A stretch of DNA of 64,000 nucleotides, from assembly GCF_003597395.2 (NCBI RefSeq), contig NC_133771.1, forward strand, positions 142,618,740-142,682,739, written 5' to 3'. Shown in pieces: positions 21,101 to 32,669 of the stretch (the stretch's first letter is position 1; every line of letters begins with the position of its first letter). Below the pieces are notes generated by a model that ran no database searches, had not been told where the DNA came from, and saw nothing but the letters and a program-made list of their open reading frames with translations. The DNA is from Chelonoidis abingdonii (taxonomy: Eukaryota > Chordata > Testudines > Testudinidae). The translations under genes were made by a program, and so were the position numbers.

Positions 21101-22179
21101 TTGACGGACAACTGGTTTTACGGAATTAGGGAATGTAGAATGTTCTACCGGTACGAGAGTTTGAACCGCGAGGGACGTAGTGGGGGCAAACAGTTATCTA
21201 TGCTTTAAGAATTAAGCTTGCTAGTATTTGGAGGGTGTTTATGGACGGTAGTTTAATTTGGGCTTGATCTTGGTTATGGAGATAGTCTGTCATTGTCTGT
21301 GAGGGGTGTTGGATGGCATTGGGAACTGGGTTACTGAAGTAGTTCTTTTTGGGATGCGTGCTGGTGGTTGCACTGCTCGAGGTTTAGAGTGTCGCTCATT
21401 TGGGCGTCGGAGGATTTTCTCCAGGGCGGATTGGGACGAGGCCCTGGAGGTTTTTTCGCCTTTCTCTGTAGCGTGGGCATGGGTCGCTTGCGTGGTGGAT
21501 TCTCTGCAGTGGGTCTTCCAAATCACATTTTGAGGATATTGAATAACTCAGTCATGGTTAGGGTTGTTTATAATGTGTATGGTAGGTTTTGTGGCCTGCC
21601 TTGTGAGGAGGTCACTAGAGTGTCATATTGGTCCCTCTGGCTATGAGTCTGAGTTCTATTCCTGTACGTCCATGCTGGAGCTTTTTAGATTTGGACTGCA
21701 TCGCCACCGTGCTGATCAGAGTCCCATGCTGGGGGCAAACAGATGTAATTCAAAGTTCACGGGCTTTCCTGTTTACCCTGCGCCCATCTGAGTTCAGATT
21801 GCTGTCCCGAGCGGTCAGGGTGCACTAAGCAAGTGCACTAGCCATCAAGTCGTTTCCTGAGCAAGATTGTCAATCTTTGTCAGGTCACTGCCAACAGGAT
21901 CATTGATCCAGCATGCTGCATACACAGTCGACTCATAAAGAATCGCCCGTAAGCTCCCACAATGAATGTGGTCACGATACCGCTGGGAGGCCTAACGTTT
22001 GATTTCCGGCCACGGCTACCTAATCCGATATGTTTATATCGATTTTAGCGCTACTCCTCTCGTCTGGGAGGAATACAGAAATTGATATAAAGTGCTCTTT
22101 ATATTGATATAAAGAGTGTTGTAGTGTGGACGGGTAAAGCGTTAAATCGATTTAAACGCATAGTGTAGACAAGGCCTCA
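18109..22179 (+). mobile_element. Middle DNA transposon (TCTACACTA-type), itself carrying a CR1 insertion
   Basis: The ends are GGCCACATCTACACTA (from 18112) and TAGTGTAGACAAGGCC (to 22176), with TTA and TCA flanks as a degenerate 3-bp duplication. It is interrupted by CR1 at about 19740-21680. Family membership is shown in the window: the left part (GGTCCGAGGCTAGC at about 18233) matches 46858-46875 and, in antisense, 55150-55165. The right part (ATCGATTTTAGC) matches 8-19. The internal sequence CCAGCAGCATTCAGTACACA (about 19352) recurs at about 47158. No transposase domain is visible; open frames such as 18643-18939 are not recognisable proteins. Confidence 0.75.
19740..21680 (+). mobile_element. 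CR1 LINE, 3' part, frame-broken and CpG-rich
   Basis: Nucleotide remains of the CR1 reverse transcriptase run in order: a GGCCTGTTACTTGACG block, CCTCAAGGATCGGTTTTGGGA (the PQGSVLG motif, near 20425), and GCGGATGACACAAAG (the ADDTK catalytic box, about 20507-20521). Further on come GATGCATCAGGCGAG (near 20768) and the 3' UTR phrase GAGGCCCTGGAGGTTTTTTCGCC (near 21438). Motifs fall in different frames because of many small indels. CpG dinucleotides are far more frequent than in the other CR1 copies here. It inserted into the transposon at 18112-22176. Confidence 0.8.
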
Positions 22180-22427
22180 GTGTTACTAAATATCTCCCCA
22201 AGCAACATAGTCTTGGTTGATGTAATTGGGCTGAGAGTGTCAGTGTAGACACTGTATTGCTTAAGTTGACTGTTAGTGGCCTGCAGGAGCTGTCCCATAA
22301 TGCCCCACATCAACAATACAATTGACATGCGCTGCTGCTACAAGGAGCCATGTGTGCAAGCACTGTTATTAAATCACTTGTGTATGATGACTTAAACCAA
22401 CAATTTTGTAGTATAGACGTGGCCTGA

Positions 22428-25400
22428 GAGACTCAGCAGGAGAGAACAGAAGTTGCACAGAATCCTGTAAGCATGATGTGGCATAGAGAATGTTTTTTTG
22501 GAACTGGTGCTTGCTAAACAGGCTTGGGGCTATAAGCAAAGATAATATCTCCCATTTTTGGTTCCTCTTGAATTCAGAGAGACCTTTTTGTACAGGCTTT
22601 GCAAATAAGTAAGATTCAATTCCTATTGTATTGAAAGAAATATCAGATTCTATTAACTTCTTCACCCAACTGGAGCATACCCAGATTTCGGAACTTTGAC
22701 TAGCTGCTTGTGTCAAAAAGGAGCAGTGCTAGACATCATACGTTCATTATCTTTGACTCTAAATCTATAGTAGTTCCTATTAGGTGCAAATCTAAATTCA
22801 TTCACCTTGCAAAAGAAGCTGAGAGCTATCTGAACAAAACAAGGTTTAGACATGACTACTGGTGTCTAGTTATGGACTCAAAAGAGAGCATGATATAAAA
22901 TCTCATTACTTGCTACAAAACCTAATAAAACAGCTATAACAAGCATTGCTCACTTAAACTCAATTTTGCTGGAGGAAAAAACTGCAATTGTTCAGTATGA
23001 CCTTTGAAAACAGCACCAGCCAACTTACATTCTGCTAATACCATAGCTAACTGTTTCATCAAATAATCAAAGATTAATTCCACAATAAATTTTTAAGAAC
23101 AATTTTGAGTTATCTGACATCAGAAAAAAAATTAGCATTAAAAATGGACTTTAGTTTTCAGTTGCAGAATTCTAAGAATCTCTAAAGAAGAGACATATAA
23201 TGACCCTTAGTCTTCTCTTTGGCCTTAAAATCAATAGGGCAATAGGATATTTTAAACTGAGTTATGAAAAGCTGTTTAACTTGTGACACTGGCCTCAATC
23301 CTATCAAGACTCATACATGTGGGTCATTCTGTGGAGTTCATTGGGATGACTCATGCATGTAAGCATAAGCCTACAAACACATATGCATGTTTTAACTAAT
23401 GCATCACAGGTAAATGCCTTAAATCCTAAGGATACACTCAACTGTATGTTCACATGTCTCTGCGGGACTGGTCTGTTTTTGTAGGGTTAGGGCTTTAAAA
23501 GAGAATCTTCAGAAAACATGCCAGATATTGTGCAGAATAAGCCAGCATGCAATAATCCAGGCTTCTCCTATAGAATTACTGCATGGAAGGAGAGCATGCA
23601 GATCAAGTTAAATGTAAGCCAGTCACAATATTTTCTTTTAAAAGTGCAAAAGAGAAATCAATTCAGTGTGTAAAGTTAAGTATGTGCCTCAACATTTGTA
23701 GAATGGGGATCTATGGTTAGGGATCTACTCAGATGGTGGTACAGGCCTTTCTATTTATATTCTCTCTCATGAGAGAACATAAGGAATGCTATACATCCTG
23801 CTGATGCTCCTCTGAAACAGAGGATATATGCTCCTGACTCTCTTCTGGGCTGGACTATGGCATTTCTTTAGACTGAATTAATGTTCTTGAGCAAAATAAT
23901 GCCAAATTACCATAGAACTAGAACAAATATAACCCATGTGGGTCTGAAGCTATTAGACAGTCCTGTGAATAAATTTTTTTGTTTTTCTTTTCCAGTTCAG
24001 TGGCCAAAAAATAATAAAATTTAGTTTTTCCCCCAATGAAACATGTCTAAACTTAGTTCAACCTGAAAAAAAAGCTTAGTTTCTGAGGTTTAACATTTTC
24101 AATCATTCATTAAATAAAATGAACTAATGCCTAAATGAAACTTCTTGACACTTACAAATATTTTACTAAAAACAAGTCACTAATTTGAGTTTTCAGTGAA
24201 TTGTTTTAATTAACTTCAATCTTCATTTTTAGCTAAATGTGGCTTGCATCAAAAAACTCTCACAGCTCTAGACATGCATGTAAACACATTAATGGTTTGC
24301 TTCACTATGATTGTATTTGCTCTATTGTAGTATGGTTCAGTAAAAAACCTTTACCTTGGTTCATTTGCATTGACCTGTTTTTATGACCACTGTAAACAAT
24401 ATGCTGAAGTTATTAGCAGAAATAACAAAACTCCATGATAAGATATTGTGTAGGTAGGGGAATGTATAGTGATTTGAGGTGCCTTGATGTTACTAGAGCA
24501 TTCTTCTATATGAGATTGGTTGGTTTGTTTGCTAGAAAACTGTAAGTTCATAGGTGCAGGGACTTTCTTACTATATGTGTTCAGTGCCTAATATAATAAT
24601 CCTTGCTGAAGCTTTACCTCAACCACTATATTTCCATAATAAAAATGGTTTCCTACACTAGGAAAAACTCTCTAGCTGTTCTCTCAATTACAGTGTATAA
24701 AGTAACTTTTTGTCTTGCTTCTGCCAACAGCCAAGTCTCCTTTCTATAATGGTGGGGGATGCTTAGTTCCTGTGTTCTGTCAGTGTTTTTTAAAAGGAAA
24801 AAGTTGTTGCTAAAGACACAACCCTGATTGGTGGGAAAGTTAAGTTTAGCAGGATAGACAGTATTATGTAGCTCTGGATGCACAAAATACATATTGTTCA
24901 ATTTTGCTGATAGCAAGAAATTCTTTCAGGGGAAAAACTGGCAACCTTCCATGAAGCAGAGGATAAAGCAAGCAATCTAGTGGAGCAGAAGAATATAAAA
25001 AGCTCCTGTCTTACTAATTTTTTTAATCTAACTTCAATATTTCTTTCTCCTTAGCATTCTTGCTCTAACTCTAACTGTGGCTTAGTAAGAACTGCAAAAA
25101 TACTTGTTCAGTTCTTTGGCTTTTAAATTTTAAAAACCAAATATGAAACCAAGTTGCTAAGTCAATCTCTAGATTTTTGAGTAACTGCCAGATTTAAAGC
25201 ACTCAGTACCCATTGTTGAGGGCTGACTTTTACCTTTTGTCAAAATGGGAGCAAATACTACTTGATCACCAGGCTTTTCAAAAAGGCTCAGTATCCAATA
25301 TATGCTGAGGTTTTTAAAAATGATCCACTTATTTAGGCACTTAAAGTTTGAGGTGCTCATCGACATATATTCCCTGGTGGAATCTTTAAAAAAAAAAAAA

Positions 25401-25977
25401 AAGTTATATTGCTTTTGCCTATGTTGGCATTTAAACAAACACACACTGGAGACCAAACATAGTATCCTGTATGGTGCCCAAATAGCTAGCTCCTAAGGAC
25501 AAAACCTTTCTCACTTCACTTGATCAGATGTGACCTTTTTTAAAACAGAACCTAACGCTCAAATTCACTGGGTGAATCCCATCAAAGATGATGGGAGTTT
25601 TACCACTATCTACTTTATAGACTGTATATACAGATTGTGGATTTTGTTTGGTTTAGATGTGAATCTCTTTGCATGCCATTTTTTAATGCTTATTCTAAGT
25701 TATAGATGGGTGAGGCGGTTGGGATAAAATTAGTGTATCTAAACTTCAGCTGACCCTTTTTTATAAACCTAAAATAATCTATCCGCTTTTACTTGATGGG
25801 AACTGGGAATCATCAGAAACCTTGTTGGTTGTCCTTGGGAGTTCAGCTCTAAAAACCAACGTCAGGCCATTCTCTAGAAGTTTCTCTTTGAACTGACCTG
25901 AGGTCAGTAAGGCTCATTCCATTATTTTAACACTTAGTTAATTGGTCCTGGTTCAAGTTCTGGTATTTTGTTGTGTG
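22428..25977. other. No gene recognised
   Basis: Over 3.5 kb of AT-rich sequence without a convincing exon. Around 23990-24240 there is an A/T-rich stretch of 'gaaacttag/aaaatt' type that resembles 49140-49480 and may be an old repeat. Confidence 0.4.
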
Positions 25978-26229
25978 CTATAGCTTTCTAAAAAAAGCAG
26001 GAGTACTTGCGGCACCTTGGAGACTAACATTTATTTGAGCATAAGATTTTGTGGGCTACAGCCCACTTCTTTGGATGCATATGTTCCATTCTATGCATCG
26101 AAAGAAGGGGGCTGTAGCCCACGAAAGCTTATGCTCAAATAAATGTTAGTCTCTAAAGTGCCACAAGTACTCCTGTTCTTTTTGTGGATACACTAACACG
26201 GCTGCTACTGTGAAACCTATAGCTTTCTA
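25978..26229 (+). mobile_element. Palindromic PLE-tail insertion (second subfamily) with perfect 13-bp TSD
   Basis: Identical CTATAGCTTTCTA copies flank the insertion at 25978-25990 and 26217-26229. The 226-bp insert is two copies of one PLE tail in opposite orientation: the left arm (about 25995-26080) is minus and the right arm (about 26093-26190) is plus, meeting at ATGCAT...ATGCAT. Each arm contains a hammerhead-like block with stem GTGGGCTGTAGCCCAC or a variant. The right arm continues to the tail end GCTACTGTGAAAC beside the duplication. No coding part is retained. Confidence 0.85.
26095..26136 (+). ncRNA. Degenerate hammerhead-like core in PLE tail
   Basis: GCATCGAAAGAAGG, stem GGGCTGTAGCCC and CGAAA (26122-26126) are followed by GC-TTAT-GC and TC, the short stem III and U before the cleavage base. 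The conserved CTGANGA box is mutated and the first stem pair is lost, so catalytic activity is doubtful. An inverted, differently mutated copy lies at about 26036-26080. Confidence 0.5.
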
Positions 26230-26519
26230 GTTTGTCACTGATGCTTACAATTGTGGCAGCAATATTTTGTCTCAGTTTATCTACGCCCTTTTGAGTGTAG
26301 TGCCTGTATTTTAAATGTTTGAAACTGAAGCATCTTCTAGCAATAGAAAACTAGTACACACTTAAAAGTAAGAATGTGGGAGGGGGATCTCAGGATCCTA
26401 TTGGTCAGGCAAAATAGTACTATAAAAACTTAGAGCTGCTCATTTCAACCTAGAGAGACAAACTAGAAAAATAGTTTAGATTAACCTACTATAAGCTTGA
26501 GTGCACAACTGGTTGGAAA

Positions 26520-27530
26520 ACCATACTGTGAGTAGTTAGCAATGATTCACAATCAAGCTGGAAGGGCATATCAAGTGGGGTCCCACAGGGATCTGTCCTG
26601 GGTTCAGTTCTATTCATTATCTTCAGAGATTTGGATAATGGCAGAGTACTTCCACGGTTTGTTTACACTACCAAGCTGGGAGGAGTTGCAATGCTTTGGA
26701 GGACAAAATTAGATTAAAAACGATCTTGACAAACTGGAGAAATGGTCTGAAATAGAATGAAATTCAATAGGAACAAATGCAAAGTACTAAACTAAGGAAG
26801 GGATACTCAGTTGCACAAATACAAAATTGGAAACAAATCTAGGAAGGAGTTCTGGAGAAAATAACCTGGGGGGTTATAGTGGATCACAAACTATATAAGA
26901 CTCAACAATATAATACTTTTGCCAAACACACCTCCCCTTTGCCCCCATCACTCACATCCTAAGCAAGATGTAAGAAATAGTTCTTCCACTCTACTCATAT
27001 TGAAAAGGCATCAACTGAAGTATTGTGTCCAATTCTGGACACCATACTTTAGAAGACATTTGGAGAAAGTCTATAGAAGACCACAAAAATGATTAAAGGT
27101 CTAGAAAACATGACCTCTGAAGGAAGATTGGGGTGCGGGGGGAGGGAAGGGGGTTTGTTCTGGAGAAAAGGCTGAAAGGCAGACAAGTCTCTAAGTATGT
27201 GTAAAAAGTCATCTTGGAGGACTACGATAAATTGTTCTTATCGTGTTCTCTTTAGCCACCGAGAAGTAATAGGCTTAAATTGCAGCAAGAGAGATTTGAA
27301 GTTACACATTAGGGGAAAACTTCCTAATTGTCAGGGTAGTTAAGCACTGGAACATTGCCTAGGGAGGTTGTGGAATCTGTCACTGCAGGTTTTGGAGGGT
27401 TTTGAGGAGAAGTTAGACAAACACCTGCCAGGAAAGGTCTAGATAATACTTAGTCTCCTGCACTGAGGTAGGAATGAGTTAGATAACCTATCAAGGTCCC
27501 TTCCAGTCCTGCATTTCTGTGATTCCTAGG
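26520..27530 (+). mobile_element. CR1 LINE 3' end with inactivated RT
   Basis: The RT motif SGVPQGSVLG is readable near 26574-26605. The catalytic box that should read FADDTKLGG reads FVYTTKLGG near 26658-26685, so both aspartates are lost. Downstream come the CR1 phrases CAACTGAAGTATTGTGTCCAATTCTGG (split here as CAACTGAAGTATTG and TCCAATTCTGG), GAAAACTTCCTAA and the terminal AAGGTCCCTTCCAGTCCTGC followed by TGTGATTC. Several stops and indels interrupt it. Confidence 0.85.
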
Positions 27531-28451
27531 CCTTCAGTTTAATAGTGCATTCCTACACCTGTGGTACTAGCTGTTCTCTGTTGTAAACTTTTGAATGGAA
27601 CAGTGCAAAAATAACTAGGGGGGAATAGGTACTTCTCTATTAATCACAAGCGGTCTCATTCAATGTCTTTACAAGTTTAGGACCTCTTATCAGTAATCTC
27701 CATCATAGAAACAAACTTTGGAAATGAGGTAGATGACCTAAAAGACTTTCCTTTTCGTGCCAATACAGGATTATTTGCATCATCCTCTATTGTATGTTTT
27801 TTTAACTAGAGCTTTCAATGGTCTTTAAGTGTTCCAAGATGTTAGCTTTCCATCCTCTTCTCTTCTCTTCCCCCCGCCCCGCAAGCCTATTTTTAATAGC
27901 ACTAGGGTAAAGGACACTTTTTCAGATATATGGTGGTTACGTTCCCTCTCACAGCTCCACTGCACCCCTCCTCCACATGTGATGTTGACATCTTAAATAT
28001 AACTATTGTGGTCCCTTCTGAGCTATTAAAATATTTAACTCTTAATCCTTCCCCATAAATCAATCCCTCTAATCATTGCAGTGTTCTCTGAACTTTTTGC
28101 TTGCATCTTTCTGGTAACAAGATGAGACAGCAGCAAAGCTATACGGAAAAGGGACTATTATCTACCTGCTTCATACTAAGATGCCTCTACATAGTGGAGC
28201 TCAATTGCATTGACCTTTTTTACTTCCCTATTCCATCACAACTTTGTGTAGTTCTGTAATGCCATCTTAAACTGCTCATGATGTAAACATAGTCCTATGG
28301 GGTACCACTTACATTATTACAAGACAATTAAAGCTGGTGCTTGATAATCTTTTGATTTCATCTCTGCCTGGTGTGTGTTTGGTATTTTGGGTTTTTAACT
28401 CAATCTCTCCACCTGGACAAGCCTGTTTTTAATAAAAGAATAATCCCCAAT
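27531..28451. other. No gene recognised
   Basis: Unremarkable sequence with a pyrimidine-rich patch around 27850-27885. No supported feature. Confidence 0.4.
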
Positions 28452-28903
28452 CAGGGCCGGTCAACCATTTAGGCGACCTAGGCAGTTGCCTAGGCTGCTA
28501 GGATTTGGGGGGCGGCATTTTCTTCCCCAGCGACCACGGCAGTCAGCTCTCTGGTCGCCACTGGCATTTAGGCAGAGGGAGGGCGGCCTGCAGCAAGTAA
28601 GGGTAGGGGGGCAGCACTCAGGGGAACTCCCCGTCCAAGCTCACTCCTGCTCCGCCTCTGCCCTGAATATGCCATGGCTGCTTCTCTTCTCCCACCTCCC
28701 AAGCTTGAGGTGCCACAAGCCTCGGAGGTGGGAGAAGAGAAGCAGCCATGGCATACTTGGGCTGGAGGTGGAGCAGGGGTGAGCTGGGGTGAGGGTTGGG
28801 GAGCTGCCATGGGGGGGGCACCTCAGGGTGGGGGCTTGGGGATGGGAGAGGGCACAAGGTGGAAGTTTTGCCCAGGGTATGAAACATCCTTGCACCAGCC
28901 CTG
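28452..28903. mobile_element. GC-rich CAGGG-ended DNA element with long internal hairpin
   Basis: Left end CAGGGCCGGTCAACC and right end complement CAGGGCTGGTGCAAGG form imperfect inverted termini of hAT type. Flanking 8-mers (TCCCCAAT and AAAACAAT) share only their last four bases, so a target duplication is not convincing. The interior carries a 31-bp perfect inverted repeat. Related GC-rich ends occur at 5795-6113 (GCGACC/CTAGGCAG blocks are shared). Open frames on both strands simply mirror the palindrome. Confidence 0.65.
28669..28754. repeat. 31-bp perfect inverted repeat (hairpin)
   Basis: Arms 28669-28699 and 28724-28754 are exactly complementary, with a 24-base spacer. Weaker complementarity extends outward to about 28638 and 28785. 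Each arm contains the NcoI-like palindrome CCATGG. Confidence 0.9.
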
Positions 28904-29514
28904 AAAACAATTCCTCTCAGCACTAAGGGCATCTCAGGTCTCTGTTCCCCATCAGTCCCAATTCACCTCGCAGGAGATGACTTCCCTTTGCAAAAGGTAC
29001 AATATGTCACTAGGTTGCTACTGTGACAACTCTAATGTGCGTTTCTTTTTTTGAGAACAAAAGAAACACAGAAGGAATGGGATGCTAAACACCCTGGCAC
29101 TACTACTTTCTCTTCCCCCTCCCCTCCACATTGCCTTTTCTGAATCAGCCTAGAAGTACTATTTCCCTCATATGGGGAGGTGGTAATTATCAACTGCTTA
29201 CACATGGGATTGTGTCTGGCACGAACTCAAGCCCAAAATGTGAGACAGCACACAGCTGCTCCTTCTCAGTAGAAGCTCTTGGGATGAAGGAAGTGTGCCC
29301 CAGGGAGGCTCAGTTCCTCCCCACTTCCTTCTTGCCCCAGGAGGGGTAAAGCTCACTCCCTCTCACATGATCAAATAGCTACAATGGTGGGTGAGGAAGA
29401 GGGGAAACAGCCTCCAACTACTTACCCATTTTCTTGAAGCAGGGAGTACATGACAAGCAGTCTCTGCTCTTCCGCTTGCATGCAGTGATGCAATCTGAGT
29501 AACTGTCACTTAAC

Positions 29515-29745
29515 TGAGCAGAGGATGACAGATAACCCCAATGGTTAGGGTGATAGCCTGAGACATGGGAGACCTGCCTTCAATTTCCTCCTTTGCCATA
29601 GACATCCTGAGTAACTTTGGAGAAATATTTTTATCTCTGCCTCACTTTCCCACTGTAAAATTAGGACAATGGCCCCTCCTACTGAGGATTAAAGATTGTG
29701 AGAGGCTCATCCTACACTAATGGGGGGCCATGTAAGTACCCAAAA
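29515..29745 (+). mobile_element. tRNA-derived SINE (MIR-like)
   Basis: The head TGGTTAGGGTGATAGCCTGAG resembles a tRNA A box and is followed by a degenerate B box (CCTTCAATTTCC). The body contains CTCTGCCTCACTTTCCC and TAAAATTAGGACAATGGCCCC, and the tail ATTAAAGATTGTGAGAGGCTC matches 45939-45955. A neighbouring related pair lies at 30130-30250 and 30380-30620. Confidence 0.6.
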
Positions 29746-30124
29746 TGTAGACAGAAAAAGTGTAAGGGATGCCTTATTCCTTTGTATGGCCCACTAAGGA
29801 CTAGGGCCTGGATCTGCAAAGTGACTTTAGCCTTGAAATGCTTAACTTCTAGGTGCCTAGTAAAATCACAACCACAAAGTCTCCTTTAGGAACATAAGCT
29901 GCCTATAGAATGAATGAGGTGGGGGCTTAGAATGTGGTTCAGAAAGCTAACCCATGGGAGAGACTGAGGACTGGGGGTGTGCAAAGCCCTGCCCCTTCCA
30001 CAGTGTTTAGAACCCATCTCTGCTTGTGTTCCACATCCTGGACACCTCTCCTGGAGTGAGGTGTCTTAGGCCCCACAGTTGGTGGCTGTGACAATGATTT
30101 AGGCATCTGCCTTGTTCCATACAA

Positions 30125-30625
30125 AATAGCAGGAGGAGGAAGTGGTGCTGGGTGACTAAGGCATTTTGCCTGGAATGGAAGACCCAGGTTCAGTTCCTCT
30201 TCTCTACCTGAGTGGGAGGGAGAAATTTTGAAGTGGCATCTGTCCTCTCAGGAGAGTGCTCTAACTGAGTCTTGAGATATTCTGGCATAGGGCTCCCTCA
30301 GTTTTTTCTGCTGAAGCTGTTGGACTCTGGATTAAATAAAGAGTCATTGGGCCTGAGAGTGACAATGACCTCTATTACAGTGGATAGGATAGCTACCTGG
30401 GATGTGGGAGACCTAGGGTCTGGTCATCTGCTCTAATGACTTTCAGTATTTATTTATCCACAGTGGAACAGCTTCAACAGGAGACATTGGTGAAGCAGCA
30501 TATCAGAATTCTCCATAGCCACATGATTAGAACACTCTCTCATGACAGGGTTTTGGGGGAGAGAATTAAACCTGGATTTCTCATATCCCTGGAATGTGCT
30601 TTAACCACTGAGGTAAAAGTTAAGA
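30125..30625. mobile_element. Cluster of degenerate tRNA-SINE-like segments in both orientations
   Basis: Phrases such as GACTAAGGCATTTTGCCTGG, GAAGACCCAGGTTCAGTTCC and GGATGTGGGAGACCTAGGGTC resemble tRNA-like heads in plus orientation. CTGGATTTCTCATATCCCTGGAATGTGC near 30571-30600 resembles the same in minus orientation. Borders are blurred; I treat it as a SINE cluster. Confidence 0.4.
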
Positions 30626-31081
30626 TAGTCATCGTCATCCTGCTCCTTCTCCTGAGTGAGAGCTCATTTTGGTAGGCAGTCCTTGAGCACACCTACTGAA
30701 TCAGGCATGCAAGTTAAGCAGGCAAATGAGCAATCCACCAGGTGGAGAAAGAGGCTAGGGCCTAGTTTTCTAGAGTGAGGCAGAAGTGCACATGCTCAAA
30801 AGCAAAAACTTCAGCATTTAGGGAACGCTTGCTGCAGAAACTCAGGAGTCATGTGAGTTTAGGTTACACAGGGCTAGGAGACAGCCAAGCAGGCATTTCA
30901 TAAATCACAGCAGAGCCAAAACCTGGAACTAAGTGCCTTTGTGGATCTGGGTTTAGGTACGTTGACCTCAGGGGGATAAGAATTACTTTAACAAATAATT
31001 ATATTAACTGTTTCAAACAGTAGTAGGTCAAAGCACACTATAGCCCTATCACACTGCAGCAGGGTCCACGCAGCCACTAAG

Positions 31082-31330
31082 AGTATGTCTATACTGTAGT
31101 TAAACACATGCAGTTGGCTTGCAGGGCTCAGATTATGGGGCTGTTTAATTGCAGTGCAGGCACTCAGATGCGAGCCTGGGCTCTGGGACCCCTCCACCAC
31201 CATGGGTCTCAGAGCCTGGGCTCCAGCTTTAGCCTGAACATCTACATCTACACCTCTGTTAATAGCCCTGCAGCCTGAGCCCAAGTCAGCTGACATGGGC
31301 CAGGCCAGCTGTGGGTTGAGAACAAGATGT
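31082..31330. mobile_element. MITE-type element (TCTACACTGCAGTTAA family)
   Basis: Starts GAGTATGTCTATACTGTAGTTAAACA and contains GGGGCTGTTTAATTGCAGTG, CAGAGCCTGGGCTCCAGC and the end block CAAGTCAGCTGACATGGGCCAGGCCAGCTG. The same blocks, in the same order, occur at 60043-60170 and 60565-60659, which shows a shared family. The right terminus appears truncated. Confidence 0.7.
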
Positions 31331-32669
31331 GGAATCAAAATCTCTATATTCTAGTCCAAGCTTTGTCACTGAACTGCTGGATGACCTTGGCCAGGTTTGA
31401 TATGTAAAATGAGTATAAGGCCTAACTTGTTGGTGTTTTGAGGGTTCAAACAAGATCTCCTGATATGAAGAGGAATTGAGAGCTGTGTCTCAGTAAGACA
31501 CTGTATCTTGTAGTCTTGTATAAACAGAGTGCTATGCATTACTTACAGAACACAGACCATATCTTTCCTTCTTATGGGGGCATGGAAGTTCTTCAATATG
31601 AACACATTTTTTTTTCTTTTCCCTCTCACGATCTTGTAAGACTGATCAAAAAGCAGAGGGGAGATGCAGTCATGCCATTCCATTCAGGAAAAAATCTCTC
31701 TGCATCAGTGAATAGTTACAAAACACTGTAGCTGCTACCTCCTCTGGCAGCGTCTGCTTGCTTACCAGTTTGCTTTCCTAGCTTAAAAGCTGTGAATCAA
31801 AAATTGCTAATAATAAGTGTCCTGTTACTTTCTTCTTCCAGGCAATGGCTGGGTGATTCATCCTATTTTTTTCACAGCAGAAGCTGCATTTCTAGTCTAA
31901 TGGTGACCATGCACTTGCCTCAATAGGTGGTGGTTGAAACATCTCATTTTCCCATTGGCCTGATCAGATAGAAATGGTGCAGTAGGTTTAGTTAAGCTTT
32001 TTAATTTATTTTAAAAGCAGCATTTATAGGATTTGACACTATCAAGATTAGGTATAAGTTACGGTCTCTTTGAAACTGCTCAACGAAATGATGTAACATC
32101 AGAGGTAGTATGAGCATCGAAACCTTAACTTCAGAGGTAGAAGGTGATGTTAACTCCTTAGACACTGCCACTTAATGGCTTACAAAGTTGTGAGGTCAAT
32201 TTGACAAATTGTGTTGTGGCTTTGCTAGCTATATAAGCAACCCATGAGTCCACTATCTTGTAATCTGAAGAGTAAAATTGGGCCCTCTTCAAATGAAGAT
32301 AAAAGTCATGAACAAAAATCAAAAGTTGAAGCTAGGGCATCAGATTTAATCAAAGATATACTGTAGCTACAATTGGATATACTCCGGAATAAAGCAACTA
32401 CTTAATCTGCAAAAGTTGCATGCATCTTTCAAAAATGAAAGGTTTGGTACAAAAGGATATAAAGTGTTTACACTAGAGCAGAAGAGATGGTTTTAATTGT
32501 TATACACTCAGACATTTCAGATTATTTTATATTTTCTACCGTATCACCTGAAAAACTAAACTAGGCAACATTTTTTGCCAGACAGAGCATAGCAATTCAT
32601 ATTTAATCTTTGCAGTTAGTAATTTTGTTCTTGAGAAAAGGTGTTACATAGACAGACCTGAAGACTTTA
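31331..32669. other. No gene; SINE-like trace at left
   Basis: A faint MIR-like body (GTCACTGAACTGCTGGATGACCTTGGCCAGG, split here as GTCACTGAACTGCTGG and GATGACCTTGGCC) lies at 31365-31400. The rest is unrecognised. Confidence 0.4.

Larger units (their letters stand above)
17994..22427. mobile_element. Outer DNA transposon (MITE-like), split by a nested insertion
   Basis: The element at 17997-22424 is flanked by TGA on both sides (17994-17996 and 22425-22427). Its left end is GGCCTGGTTAACACTAC, and its right end complements to GGCCACGTCTATACTAC. Only about 115 bp (17997-18111) and about 248 bp (22177-22424) belong to it; the remainder is an inserted second transposon. A 3-bp target duplication and short inverted ends would fit a PIF/Harbinger-like non-autonomous family. 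Confidence 0.7.

Noticed and set aside
28444..28911. 8-bp target duplication for the CAGGG element
   Set aside because: Only the last four bases (CAAT) agree; not better than chance.
28674..28932. Overlapping frames near the hairpin as coding
   Set aside because: Both strands encode near-mirror peptides because of the palindrome.
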